Positions 51,323 through 63,878 of a DNA stretch of 64,000 nucleotides are shown here, in pieces. The notes beneath the pieces are model-generated. The model did not search any database. It was not told the origin of the DNA and worked only from the letters and a program-made list of their open reading frames with translations. The number at the start of each line of letters is the position of its first letter. The first letter of the stretch is position 1. Origin of the DNA: Hymenolepis diminuta. Taxonomy: Eukaryota > Platyhelminthes > Cestoda > Cyclophyllidea > Hymenolepididae. The stretch lies in the NCBI GenBank assembly GCA_900708905.1, contig CAADRB010000029.1, forward strand, positions 471,924 to 535,923, read 5' to 3'. The position numbers and the translations under genes are program-made.

Positions 51323-53342
51323 CCTAAATAAATGGAGCGGAAATATTTAGGCTGCTTAAATGGGCTTAGTAGCAGTTTACTAAAAACACAAGGCAAACTT
51401 CATAATAGGTTCTGTATCTACGCCACTAGCTAACTGACCTCGTAATTCCCTTAAATTTTGTGATTAGAGTTAGAAAAAATGAAAACAATTAAATGCCTTT
51501 CGCTTCTTTATTGTCACCATCAGTAATTACAAAATACAGATTAGTAGCATCAACGTATAGATGGGAATGCAATTCGAAGGACTTTTTGTTCACAGAAAGC
51601 ACTGAGGTAGAACATATTTGGGGCATCTGAAAAGAATAAAGGAAAATTTATTTAAGAAATTCACATAGAAATTCAATGGAGGACGATTAGTATTTATATT
51701 TCATGTTCATGAGCCATTAATTAGTCTAATTTACTATCTAAATTTCACATTTTATTTTATTATGTAGTCTCACTGAAACTTTTCACCCACAGTCACTATA
51801 ACATTGATTTCCTAAGCATTTACTTAATCCTATAGTACTTGAGAACACCCTACAGTGTTATGTAATTTTATATTTCGTCCATCTTATCCCTTGTATTTTG
51901 CGTTTCGTAGTCAAAAATGCACCACTGCACATCACATATTCGAAAGATTAGCTATACTTAGTTTCTTTGGTTCTTAACTATTTATCGATTCTGTCGACTT
52001 AGAGACATTTTTAAGTATTTGTCAACGCAACAGTTTATATTTGTAATAGCTATTTCCACAACCTTTTTTTACAATTTATAGGTTTAAATGCGAATTTGAT
52101 TAGTTAATACAATTTTATATCTCAACTCATTAACAACTGAGTAACAGCGGTAAACAACTTTGCACCGATGATTCAGTAGATGTATGCTAGTCTGGACAGT
52201 TTTTGAAATGACTAAATGTGTTAACGGTGCCGTAGTCAAAAGTCACGAGATCGATAGCCTTCGATACACGTTCAGTGATAGGAATGGTTAAGTACGATCA
52301 ACAGGAACGGTAACGGTAGAATAATAGTTTCACAACGAGAACTACTCTATGGTATCTTATCTCCGTCCTTTCTCCAAGCGTTACGAACACTGCTGAATGG
52401 AATTGGTAAGTCTTTAACGCTACTATTCTAAACTATTTACCTAAGACGATACGGATAATTTAATGAACTTTTTTATTTAGTTTATTTTTAACGCATTTGT
52501 GAAACACATGATTATGATATATTTTACGAATGTAAATAAATATTCATGTAAAAACAGCCTTAACAGCCCTCTAAACTAAGCACCAAATATCTCAAAGATC
52601 CTAATTTCCCTTACCATTGTCAATCATCCATTTTTTCTTTCCAATTTTCTCGACTTACTCACTACATACTGCATCGCGTACTTATTTAGTATCAACGCAC
52701 GATCTTTAAAATGGTTCATCATCAGATCCAAAAATTTAATTTTCAAGCACCTATAAATACACAATGTATTATTCTAAAAGTTAGCTCTATATTGGGACCT
52801 TTCTATTTATAGATTCAAATACGATTTTGTCACTTGCTATGATTTTCACACTAGTTCAACTTTACACCAGTGGTTAAGCAGTCTACCTAGATTCAAAAAC
52901 CACGGTACATGTCTAGAGATTAAAAATAAATAGCTTTACCGTTGATACCAAATGGCTAAAGAGATTGTGCAGTCTCCTCGAAATGATCTTAATACAATTG
53001 TTAATTCTGATAGCATCTTTTAATTGGTATTAAATTTCTTGTAATGATGTAGCTAAAAATTTTCTGAAGCCACCATACTGAAAAAATGCATACAAGCACG
53101 TTTATTCATGCCCGCACCGTCCAGCACTGATAACAGATGAGATTTCACAGTCGTATCATCGAACTACTATCTACTTCGTTCATTGATTTGTATATGGATT
53201 TCTCATTTTCATCTCCACTATTCCACACTTACATCAAAACAAAACCTTAATCTTTTCTCAACCTCCAACTTCCAAATAAATATTTACATAGTCATTCAAC
53301 TTTCGGGAAGATGTTTAATTTTGTAAGGGGATTAAAGGATAC
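51323..53342. other. Spacer between PTPMT1 and PIGM
   Basis: Two kb of AT-rich sequence between two genes in the same direction. It contains a short repeat at 52230-52292 and a degenerate A-box-like piece near 52870. No gene or RNA recognised. Confidence 0.55.
52230..52292 (+). repeat. Short dispersed repeat, copy B
   Basis: Relative of 33990-34055, sharing TACACGTTCAGTGA and an upstream CACGAGA block. Diverged; no coding frame. Confidence 0.4.
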
Positions 53343-55334
53343 TTAGTACAAAAGGATACCTGTACAAAATTCCAATCGTGTCGATAACGATGCTAATTCT
53401 ATGGACACGAGAATGTAACTTGAGATAATGTAAACATACCAAAGTCTTGTTTCTTGTCGTTTTTGTTCAGAGAGATGATTAAAGTAGTCCTGAAGACCCT
53501 GCAATTGATCTTCATTAAATGTAATTGAAGGACGGAAGAATCGAACATGTTCAATGGCATTTTCCACATTGAGATCAAAGGTTTGCATAAAGTAGCACAC
53601 CGCGATGTAGGCTGAGCGGGTTCGACCAGCTTTGCAGTGAATGTAAACGCTATTATCGGGTCCTTGACAGGAATCTATGAACGAGAGGCCTGCGTCGACC
53701 TATGCAAAAAAACGTAAGAAAAACATTTACACTTTTTAAATAATTGTAAAAAAACACTTACATCCATCAGTCGCCATCTCATTTCAAAAGCAAATTTGTA
53801 TCACTTCATCATATACAAATTACTTTGTTATTCTGGTCGCAGACATTCCAAGTTCTCTGGTTTTCAGTTGCCCACACATTATTCATTCTACATTTTATGC
53901 TTTCAAATCTCCACACACAGGACTTTGGACGTCGAGTTTTGAGCATTTGCTATAAACCCCCAAGCTATTCATCTGCAGACCACCTTTTTAGACCTCGATA
54001 TTTACACACAATGATTCCATTCTCCGACACAGTCAACCTCTCTCTTTGAGCTTTCGCTATGTAACCAATGAAGCTATACAACTGACAGTCTCTCTCTTTT
54101 CAGTCTTACTTCGTGGTGAAAACTGATAGTTGTAAGAGGTAAATAGCAAGTAGCATATCTACAGAGTCAGAAGGAAGATACCCAGCTGTCCACCTCTTAT
54201 ATTAATCTTATCAACATTTAAATGATAAATCAAGAGCTTGTGAAAGATAGTTAAATCCTCCAACTTCAAATATCCCTACTACATACGAGACGAGAAAAGA
54301 GAAGTTTAACACAGATAACAATGGATACGACTTTATTCATACAGATATCCTGTGGTGTTTAAACAGATTAAAAGAGATTAAATGGAGAAAAAATAACTGT
54401 CATTAACATGAAATTGCATTTAACATCTAGCCTCATTTAGTAACAGGTTAGCATATCACTACAGTTTTCCGTTCCTTCTGGATTGTCGAACTCGAAAAAA
54501 TACACCTATCATAAGAGAGCGATTGCAATCGTCTTACTAATCATCTGCTATCTAAATTCCACCCAGACCCAAATTGCCTTAATCTTCATCCTGATATAGG
54601 TAAGGACATTTAAGCTAGAGGTTTAATAATCGTACACATGTACAAAGGGATTTAACTGATCTTTGCTAAAATATCTTCCTAAAATATACGCTTAAAACTA
54701 ACAAATAATAAAGCTCCTCATTTATATCGACACTCAGTAACCTATTTAAGCAAAGTATATATTTATTTTAAAAAATAAAATATACTATCGTTCAATGCTC
54801 AAACACCACCCCATCAGTCATAAAAATTCTATTAATTAAAGCAATGCATAAATAAACTAGTTTTTTTTACATGCAAAGAGAAGCCACGATTTTACAAAGA
54901 ACATCAGATCAAAGTCTATAACATGCGGAAAATGACGTAGGCTGGTGCCACAACAATGCTAATTACTTAAATGAAGTTTCCATATCGGGACGATCAACTT
55001 TATCCTAATGCATGAAATAATAACTTACCTGATCAACAGAAGGGACCCCAACAAAGTCTAGAACAGGAAGATTGATATATTGAAGGCCCCTGGTGGCAGC
55101 TTCAGAGGGTCCAAGTACGAAGCCCTTGACTTCATGGGATTCAATCATACTAATCACATGGGTTATATTTTCCTTCGTTCTAGTGTTGTCAAATTCGGGT
55201 AGCATCGGAAGTCCACCCAGTACAATCTTGTCATTGATCCTGTCATACCAATTACGGAGGCCAAGACGGCAAACAACTGAGCCATAAGCAAGTGTAACGT
55301 AAAATTTGATCTCTTTCGCGAGTCTAGAAGTCAT
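53343..55334 (-). CDS. PTPMT1: Mitochondrial protein-tyrosine phosphatase 1 (PGP phosphatase)
   Basis: Two exons: 55334-55029 and 53699-53343 (663 nt, 220 aa; human 201), joined by a 1329-bp GT-AG intron in phase 0. A dual-specificity-fold phosphatase: the P-loop HCKAGRTRSA has Cys124 and Arg130 in the CX5R signature. NWYDRIN and VLGGLPMLPEF near the start, and VLDFVGVPSVDQ before the junction, match PTPMT1. Family role: it dephosphorylates phosphatidylglycerophosphate to phosphatidylglycerol in the mitochondrial matrix side of the inner membrane, a step of cardiolipin synthesis. The last ~30 residues (from WYVYIISSYILVSIELASL) are hydrophobic and not in the human protein. A strong donor GTATGT starts just before them, so an unseen last exon may replace this tail. 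An AG acceptor lies 16 nt upstream of the ATG. Confidence 0.9.
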
Positions 55335-57654
55335 TCAAACAATTGTGTACCTAAAATATAAAAAGGAATGTATAAACTGAAAATATGATATAGGATTTAA
55401 AAACTACACTGCATTACTTAATCAAAGAAGTAGTACTAGAAATGAGACAAAATATAACAATTTTACTAAGAAGACATCTCACGAGCTACATTTTAGCATT
55501 ATGGAGGAACAACGATAACAGTAAACGTCAACGCACCTACCCGTAGTTTCTTAAATAATGCGCAGCTTATGACCTCAGCTAAAATCACTTATTTCAGTCT
55601 GCTGGATATATTAACCTTGTTTATAAAAATAGTTAAATGTTAATTTCCTTCATTATGATTAAGAACAGAATTTATTATCTTTAGCTGTTTCACTAAATAT
55701 TTTCTATATCCATTAGTTGCTTACAGTCTAACTATTATTACAGCCCTCCAATGGCTTAATAAACAGCAGATACGCCGAAATTATTGGTAGACCACAGCGA
55801 CTAAATCTAACTAAGTGGAGGGAATGCATTTTTATCCCGGGGTTTCTAGCCTTCAGCACAAGGTGAGTATAAAAATGTAAAAACCATACTTCATAAATCC
55901 TACGCAAGCTCCTTGTGGGTTTGTACTACATGTTTTTATGATGATGTTCTATTCTGCTGTTTATGCTCTCGGTGAACTTTTTCAAATATGGCTTGTTGCT
56001 TCCTCCGTGCTATGAAATTCGCATTGCTCAGTAGTAAGAATCGAATAAATTCACATCAGCAAAATCAATAAAAACTAAACATCTTCGCCGAATATTTTGC
56101 TGTTATTCAATGCCATGACTGTACGCACGGATAACATGTTGAATTTCGCATATTAAACCTTCTTCCACTGAATTTAAAGCTAGACAGACGTTAACGCATC
56201 CCAAAATCATCAATGAAAGCAATCGTGCTTTACGGAGTAGACAGTGCAAGTATTAAAGTTCACTTCAAGAAAATTAATTTATAGCAAACCCAAATAATTT
56301 AGATATCTGCTTTCGACAAAAACGTACATATCAGATTCATATTTTAAAAAAACTGGGGAGATATTTCTGAAATCCGATTCCTTGGAGGAACTAAAAACTA
56401 TTAAATATACCATGTAAATTATTAGCAAATTTTTAGAATAATGTATTCTCTCGGCAAAGACCGATAATTATCATCTGTTGAACAAAGTGCGTTTGATAAA
56501 TAGAATCATATCTGATTTCTTCATTTCCTCTACCTTTTAGATTTGTGTGAGTAAAGCTCATCTGCATTTTAGATACAAATTATCCTGGCCCATGATTTTC
56601 CAGCCAATTAATGATCATATTGAGTTCCTCTGAAAGGACTAAATTACTTTTCCATCATCTCTATTGTCTGATAGCAATCGAGTGTATTACCCTGATTACA
56701 ATTCCGATAGAGATGCAATAGCTACTCTAGTAGATCTAGTAGCTGATCTACTTGATCAGCCATTTCTATTAATTATTGATAGGACGAAACAAAGCCTAGA
56801 AAATTTGTGTAAATGTAAGTCACAATTTCCAACCGAGTCATCAAAGTTGACGAAAGCAAATTAAGCACCACTAATGCCCAAGATTCCTATAGTCACCAGT
56901 TGGATTGAGGGTATCTCCGTGTGGATCACTCAGCATAATTAAAACTATTCTTTTACAATAGCTTACGTTCTAAGCGTATTTATTTAACCCTGTTCTTTGT
57001 AAATAGTAAAGCAGGTGGACTCCCTATCCTCGTTAATTCCAGAATTAACGTCCAATCTCATTTCTCTCATAACCCGCAAAAATCAATAGCCAGAACTGTG
57101 TAAGCTACCAAACACGTTGCTAACAATCACACCAACCACCACGAACACATTTGCCCGCTTGCAAATTTAACTAATTGGAAACTAGCATGGTGATATCACC
57201 TTCAGGTTGGATCCTGAGTCAGAGGATTGTGGCTATTCAAGCGAGATTGTCTTTCACCTTTCGCACTGTTCGTGCTTTTAGTTCACATTCCGACCTGTCA
57301 TATATCTTATAAACGTTATGGTCTATCATATTAGCTTGCCTTATCTATAAGACGCTCATTAAAAAAAGACCTATTTAGATCACACTTACTACAACTTTGT
57401 GAAGAGGAGCAGATCTCATTAAGATTTGACACTTATTAAGTGTCATCAGGACGGTACCGATAAAACAATATACCAGAATAGATAGGAAAACTACATTAAC
57501 CTTCTTTACCTTTCAAGTAAAAACGTGGTGTACGTTAGAATCGAGAGTCCGATTCTCCAGCCAAACACCTAGAAGGAAGGGGGACAACATTGATAGGAGA
57601 AAATAATATTATTTTTAATTCTATAAGTGAGAAAGAGTGAATATACAAATTGTG
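55335..57654. other. Spacer between PTPMT1 and MRPS22
   Basis: No known gene. Two exon-like pieces on the plus strand are noted: 55824-55862 (ATG start, strong GTGAGT donor) and 56675-56814 (good acceptor and donor, 46 open codons). They do not join in phase directly and match no family I know. A B-box-like GAGTCCGATTCTCC is at 57545-57558. Confidence 0.45.
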
Positions 57655-60067
57655 CTAACAGGCTTCCGACTGCATATTGGTCGAATCTGAATCCGTTGGC
57701 TGATGACACTGAAGGAGACTCAATTCAAGTTGGTTTTTCTCCTCCGGTTTCAGAGGCCAGGTATCGATGAAGATCTACGAAATACGAATGCCATTGATCG
57801 AATTACTCAATTAATTTAACTATGCAATTATTGGGCGTTAGAATAAAAGAATTTCATTTTGGAAGTACTGATTAAATTGACTATTCACATTTAGCACAAC
57901 AGTCGGTAACAAAAAAACCAACCACTTCTAACTACATTCTTAGTGAAAGGATAAGAACCATTCACTTTTTAGCATGTATTGAGACTGCATAATCTTACTT
58001 AAATTAGTCTGCGCAGTAAATTTATGATAATTCTCGTTAACTCTTATTTAGCAGTACAATTAAAAGAACGTGGTACCATGAATATCGAACAAGTAGCTTG
58101 ACAAACATGCAAATTGACCATTACGCCGCACAGAATGTTTCAATATCCAGGCCTGTATCAAATGAAATAATGTTGTCAAGATGTATAGAAGACTTTGGAT
58201 GTTCCATTGAGCAATACTAAAATCGAATTAGAATCTCAAAATCAACAGATTATGAACCAACCAATTCCAATTTCGAATGGACAAAAAAACTCAAAGAACC
58301 TGTTGTGGTGCTTAGCTTTGACTATATTCATACAGACTCTCACCCTATCATGTTCTGAACATATGGATCCAGAAAATCTTGAAAGGTTTCGGGGCATTTA
58401 TATAGGTGAAGATTAGGTATACTGAGTAAACGGTAGCCAAAATACTTAGCTTTAGTTTCTCACTCAAACTACCTCTAAATCTCAGATTTAGTGAATAAAA
58501 AGCCGATAGATGAAGTAGCCTACGCTACATACATAAAGCACCCCCGCAAGGCTCACGCCCACTTTGGCGGTCAACTTTTAATGAGTCTCTTCATGAAAAG
58601 AAATTGGGCCTATATAATCAACTTGTTTCCTTGTCACTCACAACTATTTGTATAGTCCCAGCACACATCATCTGTTCTGATTTTTCTAGATTGTTAATCG
58701 TGTCCTGGCCTGCTGAAATTTCGAATTATTATTCACTAAAATTTTAAGTGTTAAAATTTTAGATCACTACAGATTGCATAAGCATTGAAGTAACTAGGCC
58801 CTTAATTTTTAGAAGCCGGTAGACATACTAAGATAGTATTATGATAAATAAAGAATAACATTAAGTGAGAACGAACCTTAACTACATTGAGTATGGTCTT
58901 ATTGTCAGGAATGGCATTATCATCCTCCAGATTGCTAGAAGGAATTCCCTGAGGAGCAACCGTTTCTGCAAACTTCGACTCGGGATGTAAAATTGACGTG
59001 AGAACAAGCAGCCGATAAGCCGTATCAAACGACTGATGTGAAAGTGTTTCCTGTAATAGTGCCTGAGGTTGGTGAAGATAAGAGATGACATAGAGGGCAA
59101 ATGGACCATAATGTCTGGTTGAACGAAGTCTTGTAACGATATTTTTGGTCCCTCCCTCACCGTCTTGATCATCATATACATTATTCTGGGTCCAGATTTT
59201 AGCTGAAGCGTCGTTGTACACTCGATGACAAATTCGAATGTACTCGGGACTGTCGGGCTCAAACTGAATCAGGATAAGATCCAACACGTATTCATGGAAG
59301 TTATTATTTAAGGCAATCTACAAAAGGGCAAATAACAATGCCATAAGAGATTAGACTGAATAAAAATTAAGATGAAAAGAAAGTAAATAAGGACCTCCAA
59401 ATTGGAATCGCGGAAGAGAGAAGGCGTGCGAAGTCGACGACCAGGGAGAGGGAAAAACACTTGATTTAACCGATCGCGTTCTGACGCATCAGCATATCGG
59501 AGAGTTCCATTAGCTTCTCTAATGAGCATAAGTCGACGTCGACGACTTGAATCCAAACCAATATCAACAAACGCCAACTTTTGGTTTGCTGGAAGGATTC
59601 CACATAATTCAGGATCCCTGGAAATAATTGAGTTTTTGTGATCATCTGGTGGTCTTTCATTCATCACTGGGGGCATTTGAAGTTTTTGAGAAGTTAACAT
59701 CTCCGAATAATGCATAACCTAGAAAACTTTGATAATAACAAAATAAGGTATTTACAGCCTGCAATTCCAAGTCAGAAAGAAGTTTAATATCATGGACTTT
59801 CTCCACTTTAAACTTTGATTCGTGAATTTTAGTCGGCTGAACAACCGACACGAGTTTTTGCAAAAGGTTATGAATCCTTGGATTAACAAACTGACCCTGC
59901 AAGTCTACTGATGGCGTAGAAGAGGATAAATAAAGATGACCAGTGCTAATGCATTTTCTTGGAAATTGCACATTAATTGTAACAAATCGAAACGACCGAA
60001 TAAGACCACATGAACACCACATTCCTCCGGCAGTCAAATTAGGCAGAGAAGAGGGACTAGCTAACAT
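57655..60067 (-). CDS. MRPS22: Mitochondrial small-subunit ribosomal protein mS22
   Basis: Four exons: 60067-59756, 59718-59395, 59317-58877, 57774-57655 (1197 nt, 398 aa; human 360), introns 37, 77 and 1102 bp, all phase 0. Matches to human MRPS22 run through the whole chain: an FVNPRIHNLLQKL block, ELQAVMHYSEM, QMPPVMNER, a LMLIREANGTLRYADASERD block (human VREPSGTLRKASWEERD), QVFFPLPGRR, LIQFEPDSPEYIRICHRVYN, RLRSTRHYGPFALYV, HPESKFAE and a final exon beginning IFID. Role: a metazoan-specific component of the mitochondrial ribosome small subunit. The N-terminal ~40 residues are basic and hydroxylated with no acids, as in a mitochondrial targeting peptide. An AG acceptor lies 12 nt upstream of the ATG. 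Divergently arranged with GBA2. Confidence 0.93.
58252..58416 (+). CDS. Unidentified 54-codon ORF antisense in MRPS22 intron 3
   Basis: A Met-initiated frame beginning MNQPIPISNGQKNSKN, followed by a hydrophobic run LLWCLALTIFIQTLTLSC and a polar end ERFRGIYIGED. This looks like a signal peptide or anchor with a short lumenal tail. A GTGAAG donor-like site falls just before the stop (58406-58411). No homologue recognised; may be chance. Confidence 0.2.
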   Translation: MNQPIPISNGQKNSKNLLWCLALTIFIQTLTLSCSEHMDPENLERFRGIYIGED

Positions 60068-60531
60068 TCTCCAATATAACTATTGGAAAGGGGAACATTC
60101 ATAAGCACATTTCTAATCAACAATAATTTTATCTGTTTTCAAAGTTTACTGAACTGAAGAATAAAATAAATAAACTTTCATATATTATATCGACAAAACT
60201 GTTTGCAGGAATTAGGAGCTGTAATTGAAATTAAAATATCATTAAGCCAAAAATTAAAAATCTTTAATCAGGAAAATGTTTCAGATAACTTATTCGTCCT
60301 AATTTTAAATTCTACAATCTTGGAAACTTGGTATTATATGGAGGATAGTCTACTCTGTGCTTTAAAAATAAAAAAATTTCCATTCAAGGTAAATATTTTT
60401 TGAATTAATCGGTCGCAATTTATTTTTCAATTTTCCTTATAGGTTTTAATTATTTATCTTCATCAATTGACCTACAGATGCAGCTAGTTTGTTAACCCCT
60501 TCCCTTTAGTTGTCCTTTTATTTGGGTGGAG
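60068..60531. promoter_or_regulatory. Divergent MRPS22-GBA2 promoter interval
   Basis: Only 464 bp separate the two start codons, so promoters or transcripts must share this stretch. Acceptor-like AGs lie next to both genes (complement of 60080-60081 and 60508-60509). No TATA box or other element can be assigned. A plus-strand exon pair (60209-60388 and 60443-60487) bounded by good splice sites is also readable here. Confidence 0.45.
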
Positions 60532-63500
60532 ATGGGTTTTATTCCGGATGACATTGTAAAATTTGCCAAAGACAAGGACTTGATTTCTTCATATGGCTGG
60601 CATGCCCAATTTAGCAGAAAGGATATGCGTTCTTCGCCTCCTAAACCACCACGAATAAAAACTATTGCGGAAATAACACCTATGGCTATCAGGTATCTCA
60701 ATTTTCAATCCATGCTGGCAGTTATGTAACTACCGCTCATTCCCTTAATTTTCTATTTGTTTGATATTTTTTAGTTGGTGGAGATTGATATTAAACGTTG
60801 TTTGCGTTTTTAATTAATAGATATTTGTACCGAATATACTTTCCCAATAAACTTGCCAAGACTATGCCTTTTATGGATCCTCTGAATCCAATCAAAATGG
60901 AATCAATATATGGCGTTCCTATAGGTGGTATTGGTTGTGGTACTATTGGACGTGGATTTAGGGGTGAATTCTGTCGTTCTAGTCTTTGTCCAGGTATCTA
61001 TCACCACAAAGTTAACTACTCAGATCAGGTATAATCTATCCAACCTACTTCTATTTTTATTGTCTTCTATTTCACTTTCTACCATATTGTATATCTTTAT
61101 TCAGTTTATTGTAACAGTATTCCGAGATGGTCAAGTTTATCAGAAGGTGCTTTCACCCCAAACTAACAACTCAAATATTCCTTATGGTCTTCTATCTTGG
61201 GAGTGGGGATTTCCAGCTAATCATGGTCATTATGTTGGTCTTTATCCGCGCTCATGGACTATTTATGAAATCCCCGAAGTCGATTTGGTTCTTATTTGTG
61301 AACAGGTAATTTCCTTGTCATTTTGCCTTATCAAAATTCAGCAATATTTACTTCGTCGCGCTGATTTTTTTGCCACAAAAGTTACAAATCCAAATTACTT
61401 TGCCAAAGTTAATTTTTAACTAGTCATTCAATCTGCTCGTCTTAGTTTAAAATACTGCATATGTAAATATAGAATGCAATTGAACTACTTGCCATTTGAA
61501 GATTGAGTTGAAAGGAGTTGATTTTATATGAAATTAAGACTTTATTCTTGATTCGTTTCTTCTCGCTCTGATCAAATCTTAAAATACGGGCCGCAATTTT
61601 TCGTATCGTTCGTACGTTAGTTTAGACCAATCATAAATACTTTCTGCAGTACTGTTGAACATTCCTCTGTACTCTTTTCAAATAAATGCAAACGGAGCCC
61701 ATTTTACGCATTGAAGTTCCAACTATGAAAAAGATGTTTAGGTTAAGAAAGTGTCTTTAGATCAAACTAGATTTTAATTATTCTACCGAACTTTTGAGTT
61801 CCGAGTTTATTTTCAATTTATCTTTGGTAATAACATATAAAAAATTAGTCATACTTATCCTACCCTTTTGCTGGATTTTGGTTAGAAGTAAACTATTACT
61901 TTCCATAGCACTACCGAAAACATCTTAAACCATTCACCATATTAAAACCTTCTTATATTCCTTTTTCAGGTATGACGGAATAAATCCAGTTAGAAAGCTG
62001 TAGATTAAAATATGAATACGTGAACAACTGTCTTAAAATTAATCAATATTTTCTTTATCCGTCTAATCTCATTACTGTTTTTTTCCAGATTTCACCAGTG
62101 ATACCCCACAACTACAAAGACAGTTGCCTTCCACTTGGTGTATTCCACTGGACCCTGTTGAACTTCCATCCAACCCTGGAGGCCCAAGTCTCAATTACAA
62201 TGACCTGGCGAGGCCCTAGTCAGAGAACCCAGCCTCCACCACCTCAAAGTGAACGGTTTAATGCAGGAGCAGCGTGCTGCGATCCTCGAATTCTCAACTC
62301 TATCGTAACATCCTCCAATGAGGACGTGACTCATACTTTTGAATCAGGGATGCTTCGTGGATGCTTAATGGAAACTCGTATTGGCTATCAGATCCCTTGT
62401 TGCTTTGGTATTGCTGCCGCAGCAAGTAAAGGAGTAGGTTGTTATTCCTTTTTCTCCATAACGTGATGCACGAATTTTAATCCTCGTATCGGTACTTTTT
62501 GGTGGCTTTACTAAGCCAATACGTTTTTACTTCCCAGTTATGGTGCAGAAGTACAAACCGAGACAGGGCAGATGGATTCTCTTTTTTGGTGTCCCTTCAA
62601 GTGAAAATATTGGTCTAGTTTGTAAATTTTGTTCTTTTTCTCCTTTGTGCCCACATCTAGCCTTAATCATTTTGTTATACGACTGTTAGAGTTAACCTAT
62701 TTCATTGTTATGCTACTTAAATCGATCACTTAAGGGATCCTGTCATAGAGATATTGACATTCTGCTTAAAATCCTTCTCTATATTTGCAGTGACAATTGT
62801 CACTGAATCCGTCAGTTTTTTCAAGAATCGGGGGAAGTTATTCTATCATAATGGAAGTAAGTAAATAAATTTAAATCTTGTATGACGCAAAGTTGTAGAG
62901 TGTCACCTGGCATATTTCCAAAAATATTAATACGCATCGGAATAACGTGATGTTAAATGTTACACATTATCAAAATCCAATTTTTCTTTCACATAGTTGA
63001 AAAAGAGACAAGTACACACGGAAATACACGTCACAAGAATACTCTTGGGTACCTAAATTATCGCCTTATAGATTGTCATGCATTTCACTAAACAATAAAA
63101 CGAAAACTACCGGTCAATGGGGTCTGTGTCAATCTGAAAAATTAAATAAATGAATAAATGATTTAATTTTAAATTTTCTAACAAGTTCTCAGAGGTTACC
63201 TAAGCTTATGGTTTTACTATTGCGATTTGCGATTGTAACTAACCGGGATATCCATAGTATTATGTCACTATCCTTAAAACCTCATACTAGAGCCACTTAC
63301 CTGTCAGTCTCGATCCAACCAAAGTTTAAAGTCGAGTGATTGAATATGCGTGTCGAGATAATATAAGAATGGGATCTTATGACAAAACATTAACAAGATA
63401 GACGATCTAGATTGGCATCAGTCAGTAAAATAGTAAGGGAGTATTTGCCGATAAGAGAGGTTACTGATGATTTAATTGACGAGATCACTAATAATAAATA

Positions 63501-63878
63501 TTCTTTAAAGAAATTCATATACGAATGAAACTGTTTATATGCCTGATTCAGCAATATCGCCTCAAGTTTAATTGCCCCTCTAGGTACGAGTGACGCGTTG
63601 CTCAGGTTTTCAATTCAGGACGGCAAGCCCAGTGCCGGGAGCGAAGACAGCCTCACGAGTCTGCTCTCACTACCTGGAATCAGCAGATGACTCCAACGTC
63701 TACTCGCCGGTGCCCTCCCAATGGTCTGATGACTCTTCTACCACTGGTGATTCCACAACTACCGAGAAGACTCATTCACCAGGCAAAGGACTCTTCAAGT
63801 CATACATCTTCGCTTCTTTGGCCTCAAAGTTCTGGAAGGATCTTAAGGCTAGTGGAGCACTCAGTGACGAGAATATCA
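60532..63878 (+). CDS. GBA2: Non-lysosomal glucosylceramidase, N-terminal part
   Basis: Partial gene. Exons: 60532-60692, 60821-61028, 61105-61305, 62089-62433, 63584-63878 (1210 nt, 403 codons), then a GTAAGT donor leading out of the window. All junctions are in phase; introns 128, 76, 783 and 1150 bp. It matches GBA2 (glycoside hydrolase family 116): IYGVPIGGIGCGTIGRGFRG (human [20 protein letters not shown]), YPRSWTIYEIP, ISPVIPHNYKDSCLPLGVF and the following beta-sandwich N-terminal domain. The (alpha/alpha)6 catalytic barrel with the acidic pair lies beyond the window. Role: hydrolysis of glucosylceramide at the cytosolic face of ER and plasma membrane. The start follows an in-frame GTG-GAG and is the first Met after an acceptor (AG at 60508-60509, 22 nt upstream). 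The last exon carries a Ser/Thr-rich low-complexity insert (WSDDSSTTGDSTTTEK) in a loop region that is variable in the family. Confidence 0.94.

Noticed and set aside
58882..59262. 126-codon minus-strand ORF
   Set aside because: Shifted frame over MRPS22 exon 3; the real frame carries the mS22 homology.
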